Part shown: positions 25,010 through 38,009 of the stretch, in pieces
Position numbering within the stretch: the first letter of the stretch is position 1
Layout of the letters: the number at the start of each line of letters is the position of its first letter
Assembly (NCBI GenBank): GCA_026874595.1
Contig: CM049306.1
Span: forward strand, 40,116,019-40,180,018
DNA: 64,000 bases
Origin: Sipunculus nudus
Lineage: Eukaryota > Annelida > Sipuncula > Golfingiida > Sipunculidae
Direction: 5' to 3'
Notes under the pieces: model-generated
What the model was told of the DNA's origin: nothing
Database searches by the model: none
Seen by the model: only the letters and a program-made list of their open reading frames with translations
Program-made: the position numbers and the translations under genes

Positions 25010-25798
25010 AAAAAAACGAACGTGTTTCTCCCGTGTCTCTCTTGATTTTAAGTGCATGACTTGTCACGTGACACTCGACATTAGTTTACGTTCTGGCGGC
25101 AGGGCGTCGTCACCTTGAACGTACATCAAGTGAAATGTGGATAAAAAGAAGTAAAAAAGTATAAACATATATGGGTAATATTATATATTGACTGTAAATT
25201 TTATAAAATATCATCTAAATGTTTAACATGTTATATATGTATATTACTGTGGCTTCATGACGTCGGCTCAGAACGTCTTTGACACGACGTCATTTTGGGT
25301 ATTTTCGGCAAACTACCCTTTTTCGACAGTTTGTAGCAAAATAAATATATAAAAAACATACAAAAATATGATATCATTAGATGCGCCGGATCGTCAACTT
25401 TATCATGCAAAAAAAATTTTAGTGAAATGTGGTCACACTTATTTGTGAGAGAGAGAAATATGGGTCCGTTATTTTGCACGATTACCGTGTTTTTGATTTA
25501 ATATTTAATTACATTTAGCTCCCCTTGCAGAGTTAAAACGTTGTATTTATAATCTTTTTTTTTTTGGTAATATTTTGTTAGAAATTCGCACATCGATATA
25601 CGTCTCCAGAGTATATTTTCCCACTAGACTCGAGATGGACTTGACCTAATTTCGCCAGTCTCGACCTCCGAGTCCGAGTGCAAGTCAGAGTTCAGAACTC
25701 CCGAGTTCAAGTCCGACTCTAATTCTCCAAAAAGGTGGACTCCAATCCGGACTCAAGTTGAAGTCCCGTCTCGAGTCTTTCATCACTGTTCACTAACT
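25010..25798 (-). repeat. Right inverted arm of the foldback element
   Basis: This is the reverse complement of the left arm with moderate divergence: the AAACTGTCGAAAAAGG block, the duplicated GACGTC words and the hexamer-rich end are all present. It is shorter than the left arm, with more hexamer sequence near the terminus. Confidence 0.75.
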
Positions 25799-25837
25799 GT
25801 TTATCTGTGATATATTTAAGTGTTCCTCTAGACCTGG

Positions 25838-26046
25838 TTATCAGGTAAAGATAAATCTCAGCGTGAGACTCTATCTTGATCCGTGTGTATCTCCACATCA
25901 TCAAGTTTGGTACAAAAACGGACACGATAACGCGAGGTCTTCACAGAGTTATGATTGACATTAAGAGGCGAGGAGACAGCGACAGCATTGTCTCCTTTAC
26001 TCACATTTACTTTCAGTATTTACTACTTGATAGTTGACTCTGTACG
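25838..26046 (+). promoter_or_regulatory. Extra putative promoter / first exon upstream of SLC22 copy B
   Basis: A diverged version of the module lies 560 bp further downstream. It shares GATAAATCTCAGC..GAGACT..ATCTTGATC upstream, then GATTGACATTAAGAG at 25,953, and ends at a GTAGGTA donor (26,047). It lies just outside the right end of the hAT-like element. It could be an alternative first exon of copy B or a remnant of an older duplication. Confidence 0.35.
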
Positions 26047-26383
26047 GTAGGTAATTTTATTCATAAAAAAGTGCTATTGGGTACCTTTGATAACGAATAT
26101 TGTTAGTTACGGTAATTACCGCTTTTGCTTCTCAGCGCCATCTAGTATTCAAACGTTTAACGATTTAGAAGTTTAAGATACTAGCTAGTATCTTTCTTTT
26201 CGATTACACGTTAGCTTTAATCATATTTCAGCTCAACAAAGTGAAACGTTATACATTCTCGTTGGCAAACCACTAAAATATACAAGAATATACAGCGGCA
26301 AACCATCAGCCCTAAAATGCCAGTGGAGTGAATAAACCTCTGCCTTCGCTTATCTCTTATAAAATCTCACATGTACCTCCACT

Positions 26384-26616
26384 CCTTGTAATGGAATGAA
26401 CATAAATCTCAGCACGGGACTAATCTTGATCATTCTTATATCTTCATATCAGCACGTCTGATACAAGAACACCGCTGATAAGCAGTCGTCTTCAGAGAGG
26501 TATGATTGACTTTAAGAGGGACTGAGCACAATGGAGACAACTACAATTGCACTGTTTGATATTATTTAACACGGTGACAACGTTCAGTACTAAAGGCTGC
26601 GTAATAGATCCACAAG
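26384..26616 (+). promoter_or_regulatory. Putative promoter and 5' non-coding first exon of SLC22 copy B
   Basis: Collinear with 8,165-8,397 of copy A: conserved CATAAATCTCAGCACGGGAC, a CGCTGATAAGC GATA-like word, GATTGACTTTAAGAG at 26,504, and an ACAAG|GTAGGTAG donor at 26,617. An acceptor ending at 30,637 precedes the coding start by eight bases. Confidence 0.42.
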
Positions 26617-29600
26617 GTAGGTAGATCGTATTAAAACTACATTTTTCTCAACTTCATCCGTGCTAGAATACCATATGTTAAATTTCATGTTTCGGTCAAT
26701 GATCGAGTGTCACTTATTTATGAATGGTCTTCTAGTTTGAAAAGAGGAAAAGTAGCCACATCGTTCAAAATAAATTACGTTTAATGACGAGGGTTTGTAT
26801 TACAGTGATGTTCTTGTTTAACAGTGAATAAATTACCTATTCCATTGATCGGAATAAAGATAATCGTGTTATAAACATTAATAGGAAGTGGTTTCTGGCA
26901 ATAAACATGTTTAAATTGTAGAGCCTCACCTGGCTGATAACTGAACGGTCGTGCCCTAGCGGCTTCGTGGCCCGAGCACCTATTGTAAAGCAGTTGAGGT
27001 AAACAGATTTTCACTTTATATACTGACCACAGCTTCTTAGTTCATACGTAACAACATTGGAGATTTGTGGTCTTGTCAATCAAACAGAATAGAATAAGTA
27101 AAGGTGCGATTTGTTTGGACAAACATCTAAATATTTTAAGATTGGCTAGAATGTTCATCACGAATGTTCTTTAGATAAAGGTCTGCATTTATGCGCAAGC
27201 TCATGATGATTATTCATACCAGAATAATTAAAGAAAAACACAGCAAGCCGGAAATATGGGCAGCTCAGGTTAAACCACCGGACTAAGAGGACGTCGTCTG
27301 AGGCAATGAAACTCCCAGAAGATGTCAGTAGTAGTTGATTTAACGTGTATGTCAGGGCCAGGAGCGATGACTGATTTTGTGTTTGTTTTGTTAAAATGTT
27401 TTCTTTGCTTCCACGGAGTTTTCGGAATGTTAACTGATTGACCCTGTCAGCATTATTGAGACAGATGTTCTCTGAGGCCTCTTGGGTGTTGTTGATGTGA
27501 GATATCTCCCTGCATGCAATCTCTTGCCGTATGGTCTGTGAACTGGATTTCTAAGACCGTCCAATAGTGCCCGAAGGAATTGCATCATAACGTCCAGGGG
27601 GCAAGTTTAGGTGGATGGACGTTTTCTGGAGGAAATCATTTGTTATATTGCAATATGATATGTAACTTGTCGGCGGTAAGTAATTCCTCTATCCCCGCAC
27701 CATGTATGAAATTTTTGTGAGGAAACGTCGGAGAAATGTCCGTCACTAATATATTAGGATGTACAGGATCCTTCTCCAGGTACTTAATTATCTATTTGGC
27801 TAACGTAGGGCCCACTAGATGCATACATAGATACTTTGAATAAACATGTACCAAGACAAGCCTTTTAGTCCCCATAGAGGCATTGTGTCGTCTCTGTGAA
27901 ATCGTCGTCAAGGCTTTCCTCTCAACATCCAGGGTTAATTTGACGGCTTTTCACCTTAATATGGAGGTATATAAGAAAGAGTACCTTCGAACATCCGCTC
28001 ACTTTTGTCATTCATGAGGCTAGTGAGATTTGCTTCGTCCTCTGTACCCTGCATTGGATCAGCTGTATAGGTCTTCATGTAGAATGGCGATATCCTTGCC
28101 TTGACGAATAAACACCCATTTTCTAGCGTAAATAAAATGGCCTTCTCAGGATACCAACGGATGTCCTCATCCTCCTCCCTCCATCTCCATGCAATATGTC
28201 TGACAGTGGTCATAAACGAAGAGATCACTAAATCCTTTCTGGCTCCCTGACAAACAATTCTTGATATTGGATTCAGCTGCAGTGACGTTCCTGACAATCC
28301 TTTCATTCTTCTATGCGCCACAGCCTCCTCCTCTTCGAGGTAGTGCATTCATGTCGTCGGTTACTCAGTGTTGTTTTAAGTAACAACCTAACTTCAAGGG
28401 TCATTGAGAAAGATGTTAAGGATTAATACTCGGGTCCTTTTCCTTAAGGCCTCAGACCGATGTACTGAGTGCTCCTATACTTAAGTGTATTTTTTCATTT
28501 ATTATCGAAGGTACTACTGTATATATTGCTTGAGCAAAGATGCATTTCTGTCCACAAGAAACATTGATTAATTGCTTTAACGCAAAGGTTACTGCCATTT
28601 TTCAGCTTTGACCTGACTGATATGACAATGGGAGTATTTTCGAGGCGTTGGCGATTATCATGTAAGTAGAAGTGTCCCAGTACCACTCTTTAATGAATCA
28701 AAGGAAATACGAAAGCCCAAGGATGGATCAACATGTGCCACTGTAGAAACACTGGACAGTGTGTTACATAAATGGGAATGCAGCTTGTTATTTGGCACAC
28801 ATTGGTGAATGGATCCGTAACACGATTGAGCAGCTCTGACACGATGGAAAAGTTCTCTTATGATAAGCCTAGATGCCACAGAGAGGCAGTTCATAATCTT
28901 GATTTGTGGATGTACCCGTTTTCATTTTATATACTGACTTGTCTTATTCTTAGGGTATTTATGTACATCTGCAAAAGTTCCATTTCAATTTGGGACTACA
29001 TAAGAGGGTGCTAGTACTCGCTTCCTATCATTTATTTTGTATCCTGGTGTCGCCTGGTCCCGGTCTCTACCGCATCTGGAGGTCATCTCGTGCAATCATC
29101 CCCATTGCTAGTTCATAGCACAGAGGAAACTCGTTTGTAATTAAAACACTGCCGTGGGGTATAGCTTTCCCATTAAGCCTGTAGAAAGCTTTGTGGGGTG
29201 GGGGCCGATCGTGAAAAATTCACCGCTCCTCAGCTGAGATTTGAACTCACGACCTCCCGTATTAGATTCCTGTGCTCGACCCCTAGACCACTGAAGCCAG
29301 TTTGTCATCTTTGATCTTTGACCTTTCTCTAGTAGCCACTTCAACATTTTTTTTGTGTTGCTTGGCACCGCTGATCGGCATATCGTCCAAGTAAAAAACA
29401 ATTATCGCAAGTTACCATCCAAATTCTTTCATATGTAACCTGGTGCAGACGTGATTTGGAAGGGAAACCCTTCCTGTTAAAGTACGTACTCCACGGTGAG
29501 TGTTGAGTGGCCAATTATACCCAAGGTAGCGAAAGGGACTGTCAGAGCGGTATGCATAATACGTTTTTCATTTCTACCTCAAAATGTTTTAAACATCACA

Positions 29601-30637
29601 GTTCCGCCACGAATCTGTGGTTCTGCGCATAGGGCGGGTCAGGTAACGTCTTACATCACTGCCTGAATGCTGTTTAAGCTAGGTCCGTTCGTGAAGACCG
29701 TAAATCGACACTTGGTTTTGAACTGCTCATCGTCACAAGGACAAAAGGACTTTCAAAGACGTTGATACTGATATCAGGATTTTGGACTAGGTCTTTGTGT
29801 ACAGACTCAGCCTTTGAGAAAATATTGCTTAAGCTGGACTCTGTTTGCAAAATGTGGGTGAAGGGACTTGAACAGAGTTCTGATTGACCTCAGCTCTCTC
29901 AGACTTCCTTGGAAAAGTGGTTTGCAGGTTTGTCCTGCAGACCACTCTTAATGTTATTAATGAATGTATAACTGTGGAATTTAAGCAGTTGGCGGACGTC
30001 CGTTGTACTAACTTCATGGGCTATCGTGGCTGGCTTTGAACTGTTGAACTTTGCATGGATAGTTTCGAACTCGCGGGTTTCGAACTTCCTGTCAAATTCT
30101 AGTCACAGTCTCTTGAATCGGTGCCTTTGTTCGTTACATATCAGATCAATACTAGAACTGATACCCCCCAAAGAAACGCTTGGTATCAAACAGCTCGATG
30201 GAACAGTGTGAGAAAAAGCGGTATATCTTTTAAAATGTTTTGCGGCGTGCACAGTGCTGCCAATGTGTGTAAGAGCTTTTGTAGACCTACACTATCTTGA
30301 TACCGGGGACGGAGAGGAACATCTTCAGCTGCATTCAATAGTCTTTCTAGGGCTCCTTTAAAATATTGAGAAACGCGGAATTCTAGCGTAAGTGAACACC
30401 GCGGGTGGCGAAACAACTTACGTATCATCAGGATAGACATTCTTCGTGATCCATATGTCGAGCCGCTTGTCTGTGCATTCATGATCCTACTCCTCAGGCA
30501 ACTGATAGGCAAATACTTTAAGCATTTCCGCCATATTTGAGTGTCTTTGAGGATCATAGATGGACAGCCTACTGTCCTTACCACAGATAAACAGTTCTAC
30601 GTATCATAGTTTCATTTCCTTTGATCCTTTCTTTCAG
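26617..30637. other. Long first-intron / upstream region of SLC22 copy B
   Basis: No exon is recognised. It contains the SINE relic at 29,105-29,300. A minus-strand frame of 130 codons (27,956-28,348) is open here but interrupted in copy A, which argues against coding. Confidence 0.45.
29105..29300 (-). repeat. tRNA-derived SINE relic (copy B)
   Basis: On the minus strand the tRNA-like head keeps a clear A box (TGGTCTAGGGG) and B box (GAGTTCAAATCTC), with an anticodon-arm-like CAGGAATCTAATACGGGAG between them. The body then reads CAGGCTTAATGGGAAAGC and CCCCACGGCAGTG. It is orthologous in position to the copy A SINE, so it inserted before the segmental duplication. Confidence 0.65.
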
Positions 30638-30645
30638 GAGAGAAC

Positions 30646-33600
30646 ATGGAATACAATGAAATATTATTGAGGTACATTGGTGGAATTGGACGGTACCAAC
30701 TGATGGTGTTTTGTCTTCTGCTGACCGTCCGCTTCCCCTCAGTCATTCACAACATGGGCTACGTATTCTACGCCGCCACCCCTCCTCACTGGTGCGCCTT
30801 TGACCGACGTACCGACCTGGTCAACCTGACTGAGACGGAATGGAAGACCTTCGCCCTGCCCAGCAGGATAGAAGACGGACAGAGGGTCTTTAGTGAGTGT
30901 CAAATATACCGGTGGACCACCTCGCCCAACCTGACGGCGGCTGATATAGCTGTTGTTATAAGGGATGTTCGAAATGGTACCGGGTTTGGGGACGAATACA
31001 AGTCTGCCTGTAACAGATGGGAATATGACAGGAAACGGCATGTTCATGATTCACTGGTAACTCAGGTAAGGGGTAATTTTGACAATTCCTGTGAATGACT
31101 GATCCTAAAAAAATTCATGCGTTATACTATTTCAAACTAAATATGTATAAAAGACGCTCATGGGGTTAATTTGAGAGTATGTAACAAAGATACCCAGCGA
31201 TCTACTGTTGTCCCTCAACCTTAAATTAAATATATCATCTCCCATAAAATGAAATTGCAAATTATATCATTTAATATTAATTAATATCCTGGCTTTTCAC
31301 GAGGTTTGTTTCATCCTGATGTGACGTTTTGGCGTGCAGTATCAGTGCAAGTTTTAAACTGCAGTTCAATCTGGTATGTGATCGGGCCTGGATGAAGTCA
31401 ATGATAGCTACCGTGTTTGTACTTGGCTGGATGATCGGTGCTCCTGTTACGGGTTACGCCAGTGACAAGTAAGCGGGTCCTTATTAAATGTCTAATGCTC
31501 TAGATTATAATGAACGAAAATTGTTACGGTATAGGTACAGACTGATTTTACTGACTGAGCATTTCAAAATGAAAACATAGTTGCCGTGAAGGAATCAGTG
31601 CAGATAAATATTCATGAGGAGTCCAGACATGCATGTAGACAATATGATCCAATTACATTCTTATCTAAAGAAAGGTGTCTTTTTTCACGATCCTTGTGAT
31701 GGGGTCAACTCACAAACTATGAAAACATAGACAGTCCGTATAAAAATCGTGGTTGGGGTGTTGAACTGATTTTTTTTTAAATCATTGCATAAAGAGTAAG
31801 TTTGAAACTTTACAAACGGTCAAGAAAGGTGAATTGGAATAAATATCAGGTATATCTTTTGGATTCCATTTCGCTGGAAATTATTCTTATAATTGGGCGA
31901 GAGGAATGAAAAGAGCATGAAAATTTAATGTTAACGGACAAACAACAGTGGACGCGTTTAGGTGGCACAGACTATATATGTATATGTAAACCTGTAAATT
32001 TCCATACAGGCTCAGGACGGAAATATAGCATGTGGCCGAATGAACACAGTTGTCACTGAAATACAGCAACGCTCATATTGTCACATTTACATAAATAAAC
32101 TTTCCTGCAGAACTGGTCGGAGGAAAGTGATGATCATTAATGTCACAGGAACCGTCGCATTTGGTTTGGCTTTGCCTTTCATTAATAATTACCCAGCATT
32201 TCTTGTGATTCGGTTTCTGGTGTCCGCGTGTATGAATGGAGGTCTCGCCACGGCCTATACCGCAAGTGAGTGATCGTCTTCTTTTATCCACATTTGTTTT
32301 AACCCAACAGTGCAGACCTCCTGACATCATAGTTAATATCTAGAAGTGACCATGCCTCACAATTTATAATCTGAGAACACTCGGCGAGGGCGTCACGCAT
32401 AAACGACGGATAATAACCAAAAGCAATATAATCATACATGTAGATCACGTCCAATAATATAAAAAGTCTCTTTTGTACGGATAGACATCTTCAGTCCTTT
32501 AAAAAATTAATGAGATGCTAAAAAAATGGGGTAAAGTGCAATTTAATCGATGATATCAATGATTGTCCGCTTTCATAATCGATTTAATTGATTACAGTTT
32601 TGCATAATCGATCACAAACGGTAAAGTACGTACATGCAAAGTGTTCAGATTAACCAAAATAATGTTCTGATCCTGTCGGAGATAAAAGTTAGACAGGACA
32701 CAATGTAAAGAACAGCATTAAAACTGAACTTTGTGCAGCTTTGCCATTACTTCGACTTGCAGCATGTTGTACGAGCCAGAATGAATTTACTTGGTCAATA
32801 TTTTTGGGACAATGCAATAAAGCAAATTTCATGGTGATCTGATTTCGTTTTCTTTCAGTCATCTAAGATGGGTTTACAACCAGTTCCGGCCACAAATGCT
32901 ATCTCTCCCTGCATACTGTGATGTAATTCTGTGTTACAGGTTTAGAGCTTGTTGGCGCCCGGTACCGTTCCTGTATCGGTACAGTGTTCATGCTGGTCTG
33001 GTCCATTGGTTACGCGGCTTTGGCGGGTGTGGCTTCTCTTCTTCGTACTCGGTTTACTTTCATGATTGCTGTTGCAGCCCCTACTGTGCTGTGCCTTCTC
33101 TCAGTATTGTAAGTTTTCAAATATCGAGTAAAATATGACTCTCCTTGTGAGTTTATATTGGTGTATCCTCCCGGACGTAGCTCATTGTGCTTGTTAAACT
33201 CATACTTCTGTTGTTCTATCTCAGTTTGACCACTAATATGCGATAGCAAATGTTGGTTTTTAGATGTTTTTTTTTGTCACACAATTGCTACGTGTATAGA
33301 AAGTAAAAGATATTCCTAAAGCTTAGTTTTTTCATAGCCAATATATTATAAGCTCTGAAATTTTACCTTTTTCTTCTTCGCACGATTATGCATTTGCATT
33401 GATTCTAAGTGTTGAAATCTTAATGTATGAAATAAATTTAGATTTGTACCTGAGACAGTTCCTTGGTTGGTGGCCAAAGGCCGACAGGATGAGGCTGATA
33501 AGCGGATCAGACGAATGGCCAAGGTCAACAGAAAGGAAATTCCCGAGAACCTCCATGTCACAGTTGAACAGGTTGAGCTGTTTCATATTGTTATATTTAA

Positions 33601-36600
33601 TAAAACATAACACTCAAGGTATTTTTTTAGATGTGAAATAGGTTATAAATTGATTTAGGTGTTATAGTAAAATTAACGTAAATGATAACCGGTGCAAGAG
33701 CTTATGAAGCAATTTAACCGATGAAGTTTAATGTTCGTATTTGAATTATTAAGATGTACATTATGAAACTGTAGCAATTGAATTAAAACGGAGAGGGTGA
33801 GATTTAACAGTCATTAACATCATTCAAACATCACTATTTACTGAACTGTTTATGAAATACAAACCCAACTCGCAATGATGCTATTGTTGTTGTTACGGGG
33901 TGACATAAAAGCGGTCCGAACTGTCTCGCTAGTGAAGCTTGCTTTGCTATCGAAGCGGTTGGTACGCCGGACTTGTGCGCCACCAACAATGGTTCTATTC
34001 CGAGATAGGCTCAATGTTTTCCCCCGACCAATTTGTCTTCGTAACAAAATGGGGGCTCGACGGTAAACTTTGTGGCCCATGGAAAAAGGTCATCAAAATG
34101 TGACTCCTGAGATAATAAGTCTTGTTCGATAGCAGAACGCTCTTAAGAGGGGGTGTGTTACGGGGTGACATAAATGCGGACCGAACTGTCTCGCTAGTGA
34201 AGCTTGCATTTCTAGCGAAGCGGTTTGTACGCCGGACTTGTGCGCCACCAACATGGGTTCGAAGCCCGGAATTGTCCCCTGAATAATTTGTCTTCGTAAC
34301 ACTGTCAATTATATGTGAATCAAAATCAGCAACTACCAGTACGCTAGCTATTGACGGAACATCACAGTTCATCTATGCGACAAATGGCATTTTGTGCTAT
34401 TGTACTACATGATGTCACGCTTCGTGCTTCTTAGATGTTTCTATGGTCCGCTATAGATAAAAAAGGGTAAACAAAACAGAAACTGATGGATTGCCCATGT
34501 TGGACCTATGTTGACCGTTTCAATTAAACCCATTTGACGGTCCATCAGTTACCTAGCGGACACACGCATTCATGCATTCACGTAGAAATAATGGAAATAA
34601 TACGTGCTTTCCTTTGCGTAAGAGAAAATAGAACAATTCTAAACACTGCTGAAGGTGTTTAAATTAAGTGCGCGTTAGATACTAGTATCACGTATTGATA
34701 ATAAATCGTTTCGCTGTTTATACGCGTTTGCTTACCCTATCCCACAACATCCTGTGGTTCTGTTTTAGAGTGGCGATAAAGTGAAAACCAGCTGGGTTGA
34801 TCTGGTGAAGACTCCGAATATCCGTAAAACCTCTATAATCTTATGGATGAACTGGTAAAATTTGAAGATTTTATTTTTTCTCTGAACGTAGATACATTGT
34901 ATGCGGCAGTTTCATTCTTTACAGAATGAAAATTATTTAATTCGACTTATTCTCCATATTTATCTTATTCTTCTTTCTTCATTTTCTACTTGGTCAGTCT
35001 TTTCAGAACTACTTCTTTCTTTCCTTTTGTATGCTTCCATTTTTTCACAATGTTTACACTATTTCGCCTAATTATTATTATTATTATTATTATTATTACA
35101 ACAATGTTATTATTTTCGTTATTATCACTATTATCATTACTATTAGGTTTGTTGACGTCTTGGTATTTTATGCTATATCATGGACGGGCACGGATGTGTC
35201 TGATAACCTTTATATGAACGTTTTCCTGGCCGGAATAATCGAGATCCCTGCCAAAGTGGTCTGCGTCCCGCTCCTTCAATATTTAGGAAGACGGTTGTCC
35301 ATGAGCGGCTCTACCTTCCTTAGCGGTCTCCTCATGCTGTGCTCTCTCGCAGTACCCGGTAATGGTCCAGTACTAATAGAATACATGCTTAAGATACATT
35401 ATCAAACAGACTGTAAATAACTGAAGGGCTACGGCCTGGTTCAGGTCTTGGACAGTCGAGTGGTAACCAACTTCACAGTGGATTGTATATACATATATTA
35501 TATATGGTTGCCCGTCCAAGATCAGAAGTTTTCATCGGGTCTTCCGAAAGCTACAATTTGTGCCACACAGAAGTGCCGAGAATACTTTATCATAAACATT
35601 TGTAAAATTATCTAGTCCGTTGAAAATCGAATTTTAATCATTATTATGTTTTATCTGATTTTCAATCCTGTTTTTAAAGTATCCCAATGTATTTTATTGT
35701 GTCCAGTGGCTAAGAGCTAGTGTATTTGATAAAGTGAATTTAGCACAATGTGCTATAAAAAGTAAATCAATGTAAAATGAAAAAAATGTATAAATTATTT
35801 TTTTCATATTCTGAATTATTGTTTCATGTCATAGTAGTCCTATACATAGATTATTACCTGAATGCCATAAATTAATATATCATGAAATAATGTATCGTTC
35901 ATTCTTAATTTAATGTTTATATTGATAATGACCTTCGCCTTGATTTTCTTAATTGAAATAACTTGACATTTCATCTTATCTGATCTCCAGTAAGAGGGCC
36001 AAGTATGCTGGCTCTGACGCTGATGTCAAAGTTCTTCATCAGCATATCATTCTCTATCATATACCAATACACCATAGAACTGTACCCGACTGTCATCAGA
36101 GCGACTGGTTTTGCGATCAGTAACTTTATCGCAAGAACCGGAGCCATAATAGCGCCATTCTTGCCATTACTGGTACACTTCTTACATTATTTGAAATGTT
36201 TGATTAATGAGTACTACATCTGTCAACATGAATGTACGCTTTAATCAATACATATATTTAATGTTTTCCTTTTTATCTCATACGTATATAATACACACAT
36301 TTGTGTTAAATTAGGTTAATTCTGGACTAAATACGGGAGCCTCAATATAATGCCATAATCCGGTCGGTGCATATTTAAATGTAGAGTGTTGTTTAGCTCA
36401 TTTCATAATGGGAGATCCATAGACTCGGAAACCACGGTGTTGCAGTGTGATGCATTTTTTTTTAATTCGTCATTTTAAATGATACAGATATTCGACCGTG
36501 TTTTTTTCCCATTTATATGTTGACAACTCTTCGCATAAATATGAGAGTTGGCTAATCTTACAGGGTAGTAGAGCCCCTTCCATCATTTGTGGTTCCGTGG

Positions 36601-37236
36601 CCGTTGCGGTGAGTCTGTCGACCCTCCTTCTACCAGAGACGCTCAACAGAATACTTCCAAGTAGTGTGGAGGAGGCTGAAGAGTTCGGGAAACATTTCAA
36701 ATGGAGGTCTGTGCACCAACTGGGTTAATTGTAAAGCTCAAAGGATACGCCTATTTTAAAGCTGATATAAAGTGATATAATCACACTTTTATATTATACG
36801 CTGGCAGATTTAGAACACGGAAAAACATTTTAAGAAATCATCTCGACATCTCGAGCTAAAATGTCAGAGAAAAGATAAATCTCGACATCTAGAAATATTA
36901 TCTCGAGACTTTTGGATATAATCGCGAGATCGCATTTTGGTCTGTGTCCTAAATCAGCAGTCGTAATTTTGATTTATCGTAAACCTGTTCCTTACAATTG
37001 GTATGTTTATGTCTCTAAATTAGCAAGTTGTTTGGGGAATTTGATTTAAATGCGAAAAGCAGTAAGTTTTAAGGGAATTTTGATGCATATTTTCCAGTGA
37101 GTTTTTCACCATACCAAAACCTCCAGCTCAAAATGACGACACAAAGAAACCTGAGATTGTGGGAGAAAATGGGATTCCTATCAGCAAAATTAGCATGGAG
37201 GTCCCGCATGAAAAAGTTGACGTCCTTCGCCTGTGA
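30646..37236 (+). CDS. SLC22-type (organic cation/anion) transporter, copy B, 10 coding exons, intact
   Basis: Exons: 30646-31065, 31365-31468, 32111-32265, 32940-33108, 33442-33571, 34769-34854, 35147-35358, 35991-36172, 36564-36706, 37098-37236. Each exon has exactly the length of its copy A partner; the sum is 1,740 nt, 579 aa plus stop, with no in-frame stop. Same hallmarks as copy A, including the three loop sequons, DKTGRRKV (copy A DKIGRRKV), ELYPTVIRATG and LLLPETLN. Differences from A in the first exon include D2E, F14I, N53D, D65E, S102A, D103V, N107D and E113G, clustering in the extracellular loop. In the last exon the SKISMEVPHEKVDVLRL tail is identical, supporting that exon as coding. 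Likely a plasma-membrane transporter of small organic ions; substrate unknown. It lies downstream of two candidate first exons (25,953 and 26,504). Confidence 0.9.
33891..34301 (+). mobile_element. TRIM-like mini LTR retrotransposon in intron 5 of SLC22 copy B
   Basis: Two direct repeats (33,891-34,046, 156 bp; 34,156-34,301, 146 bp) each begin TGTTACGGGGTGACATAAA and end TTTGTCTTCGTAACA, i.e. TGTTAC...GTAACA LTR ends. Three bases after the first repeat comes TGGGGGCTCG (34,050-34,059), the first ten bases of the well-known tRNA-Pro primer-binding site. Immediately before the second repeat is a purine tract, AAGAGGGGG (34,145-34,153). The internal region is only 109 bp and non-coding. Copy A lacks the element at the same site (…CTATTGCTGTCAATT… near 15,531); flanking TTGT/CTGT fits a short target duplication. 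The repeats contain tRNA-like words (GCGGTTTGTACGCCGGACTTG … GGGTTCGAAGCCC). Confidence 0.8.
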
Positions 37237-37957
37237 ACAATAATGTGACGTAGTGAAAAAAAAATTACTAACGCGATTTGTAGTATAGGATGGACGATGG
37301 TGCATTTGTATATATACACTTTCCAATACAGTTCGGTAACATGGCATGTTCCCCAATAAGTCATTCATCAATCGGTATACGTCAAACATTGAGATTGGTA
37401 ACTTGTAACTTTTTTTCCAATCGGGTGCAGGAAGGAGCACACCATATATATATATAAGAATGTCATTTGACAATAAAAATCGGATTTCATTTCAAAGAAT
37501 GAAAATTTTAATAAAATTCCAAACGGCACGAAGGGCACACCCTCTCACACACCCAACCCCTTCGGCTGATGCAAAAGCTCAGCAGTCGGGCTTTCCTGAA
37601 AATTTGTATTGCCCCCATCCTTCCAGAAAGCGAAAGGAATTCGCGCCCCTCGGTGTTATAGGTAAGCATATATATATATATATGACATTTTTGTTTCGTG
37701 AATATTCTGATACGTTTTGCCAGGACATGTGCTCCAATTTTCGTGTATATTTGTAATCTAAATATCATATTGTCAATATTTAATTCAAAAATGAAAGGTC
37801 TTAAACATTAACACAAGGACATTTGCTGTCTGGTCATCGATCGAACTAATTATAAAGGGACGTATTTTCAATACTCTAAACCATGGTATAGATTAAGGAA
37901 GTTTTAGAACTGTACAGGTATGAGTAAATGATAGTGTGGTTTATGTTAGATCTCCAG

Positions 37958-37961
<4 letters not shown>

Positions 37962-38007
<46 letters not shown>
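37962..38007. repeat. (TA)n microsatellite
   Basis: Pure TA tract, the copy B partner of the TA spacer inside the copy A palindrome. Confidence 0.95.

Positions 38008-38009
<2 letters not shown>

Larger units (their letters stand above)
21397..25798. mobile_element. 4.4-kb hAT-like foldback element with internal satellite array
   Basis: The outer ends are CAGTGGTGAA (21,397) and TTCATCACTG (ending 25,798), flanked by 8-bp near-identical direct repeats CTCACTAA (21,389-21,396) and TTCACTAA (25,799-25,806). That is the size and end sequence expected for hAT transposons. Inside, two long arms are inverted copies of each other and enclose a tandem array. No transposase is recognisable, so the element is non-autonomous. 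It sits directly upstream of the duplicated promoter modules of SLC22 copy B. Confidence 0.75.

Noticed and set aside
26781-27014. Minus-strand frame (RCSGHEAARARPF) conserved at 8,610-8,795
   Set aside because: The two sequences are recent duplicates, so similarity is expected without selection; no start context, splice logic or domain supports coding.
27956-28348. 130-codon minus-strand frame in the upstream region of SLC22 copy B
   Set aside because: The homologous stretch in copy A (9,740-10,100) is interrupted by indels and stops while real exons of the same duplication are preserved; no motif recognised.
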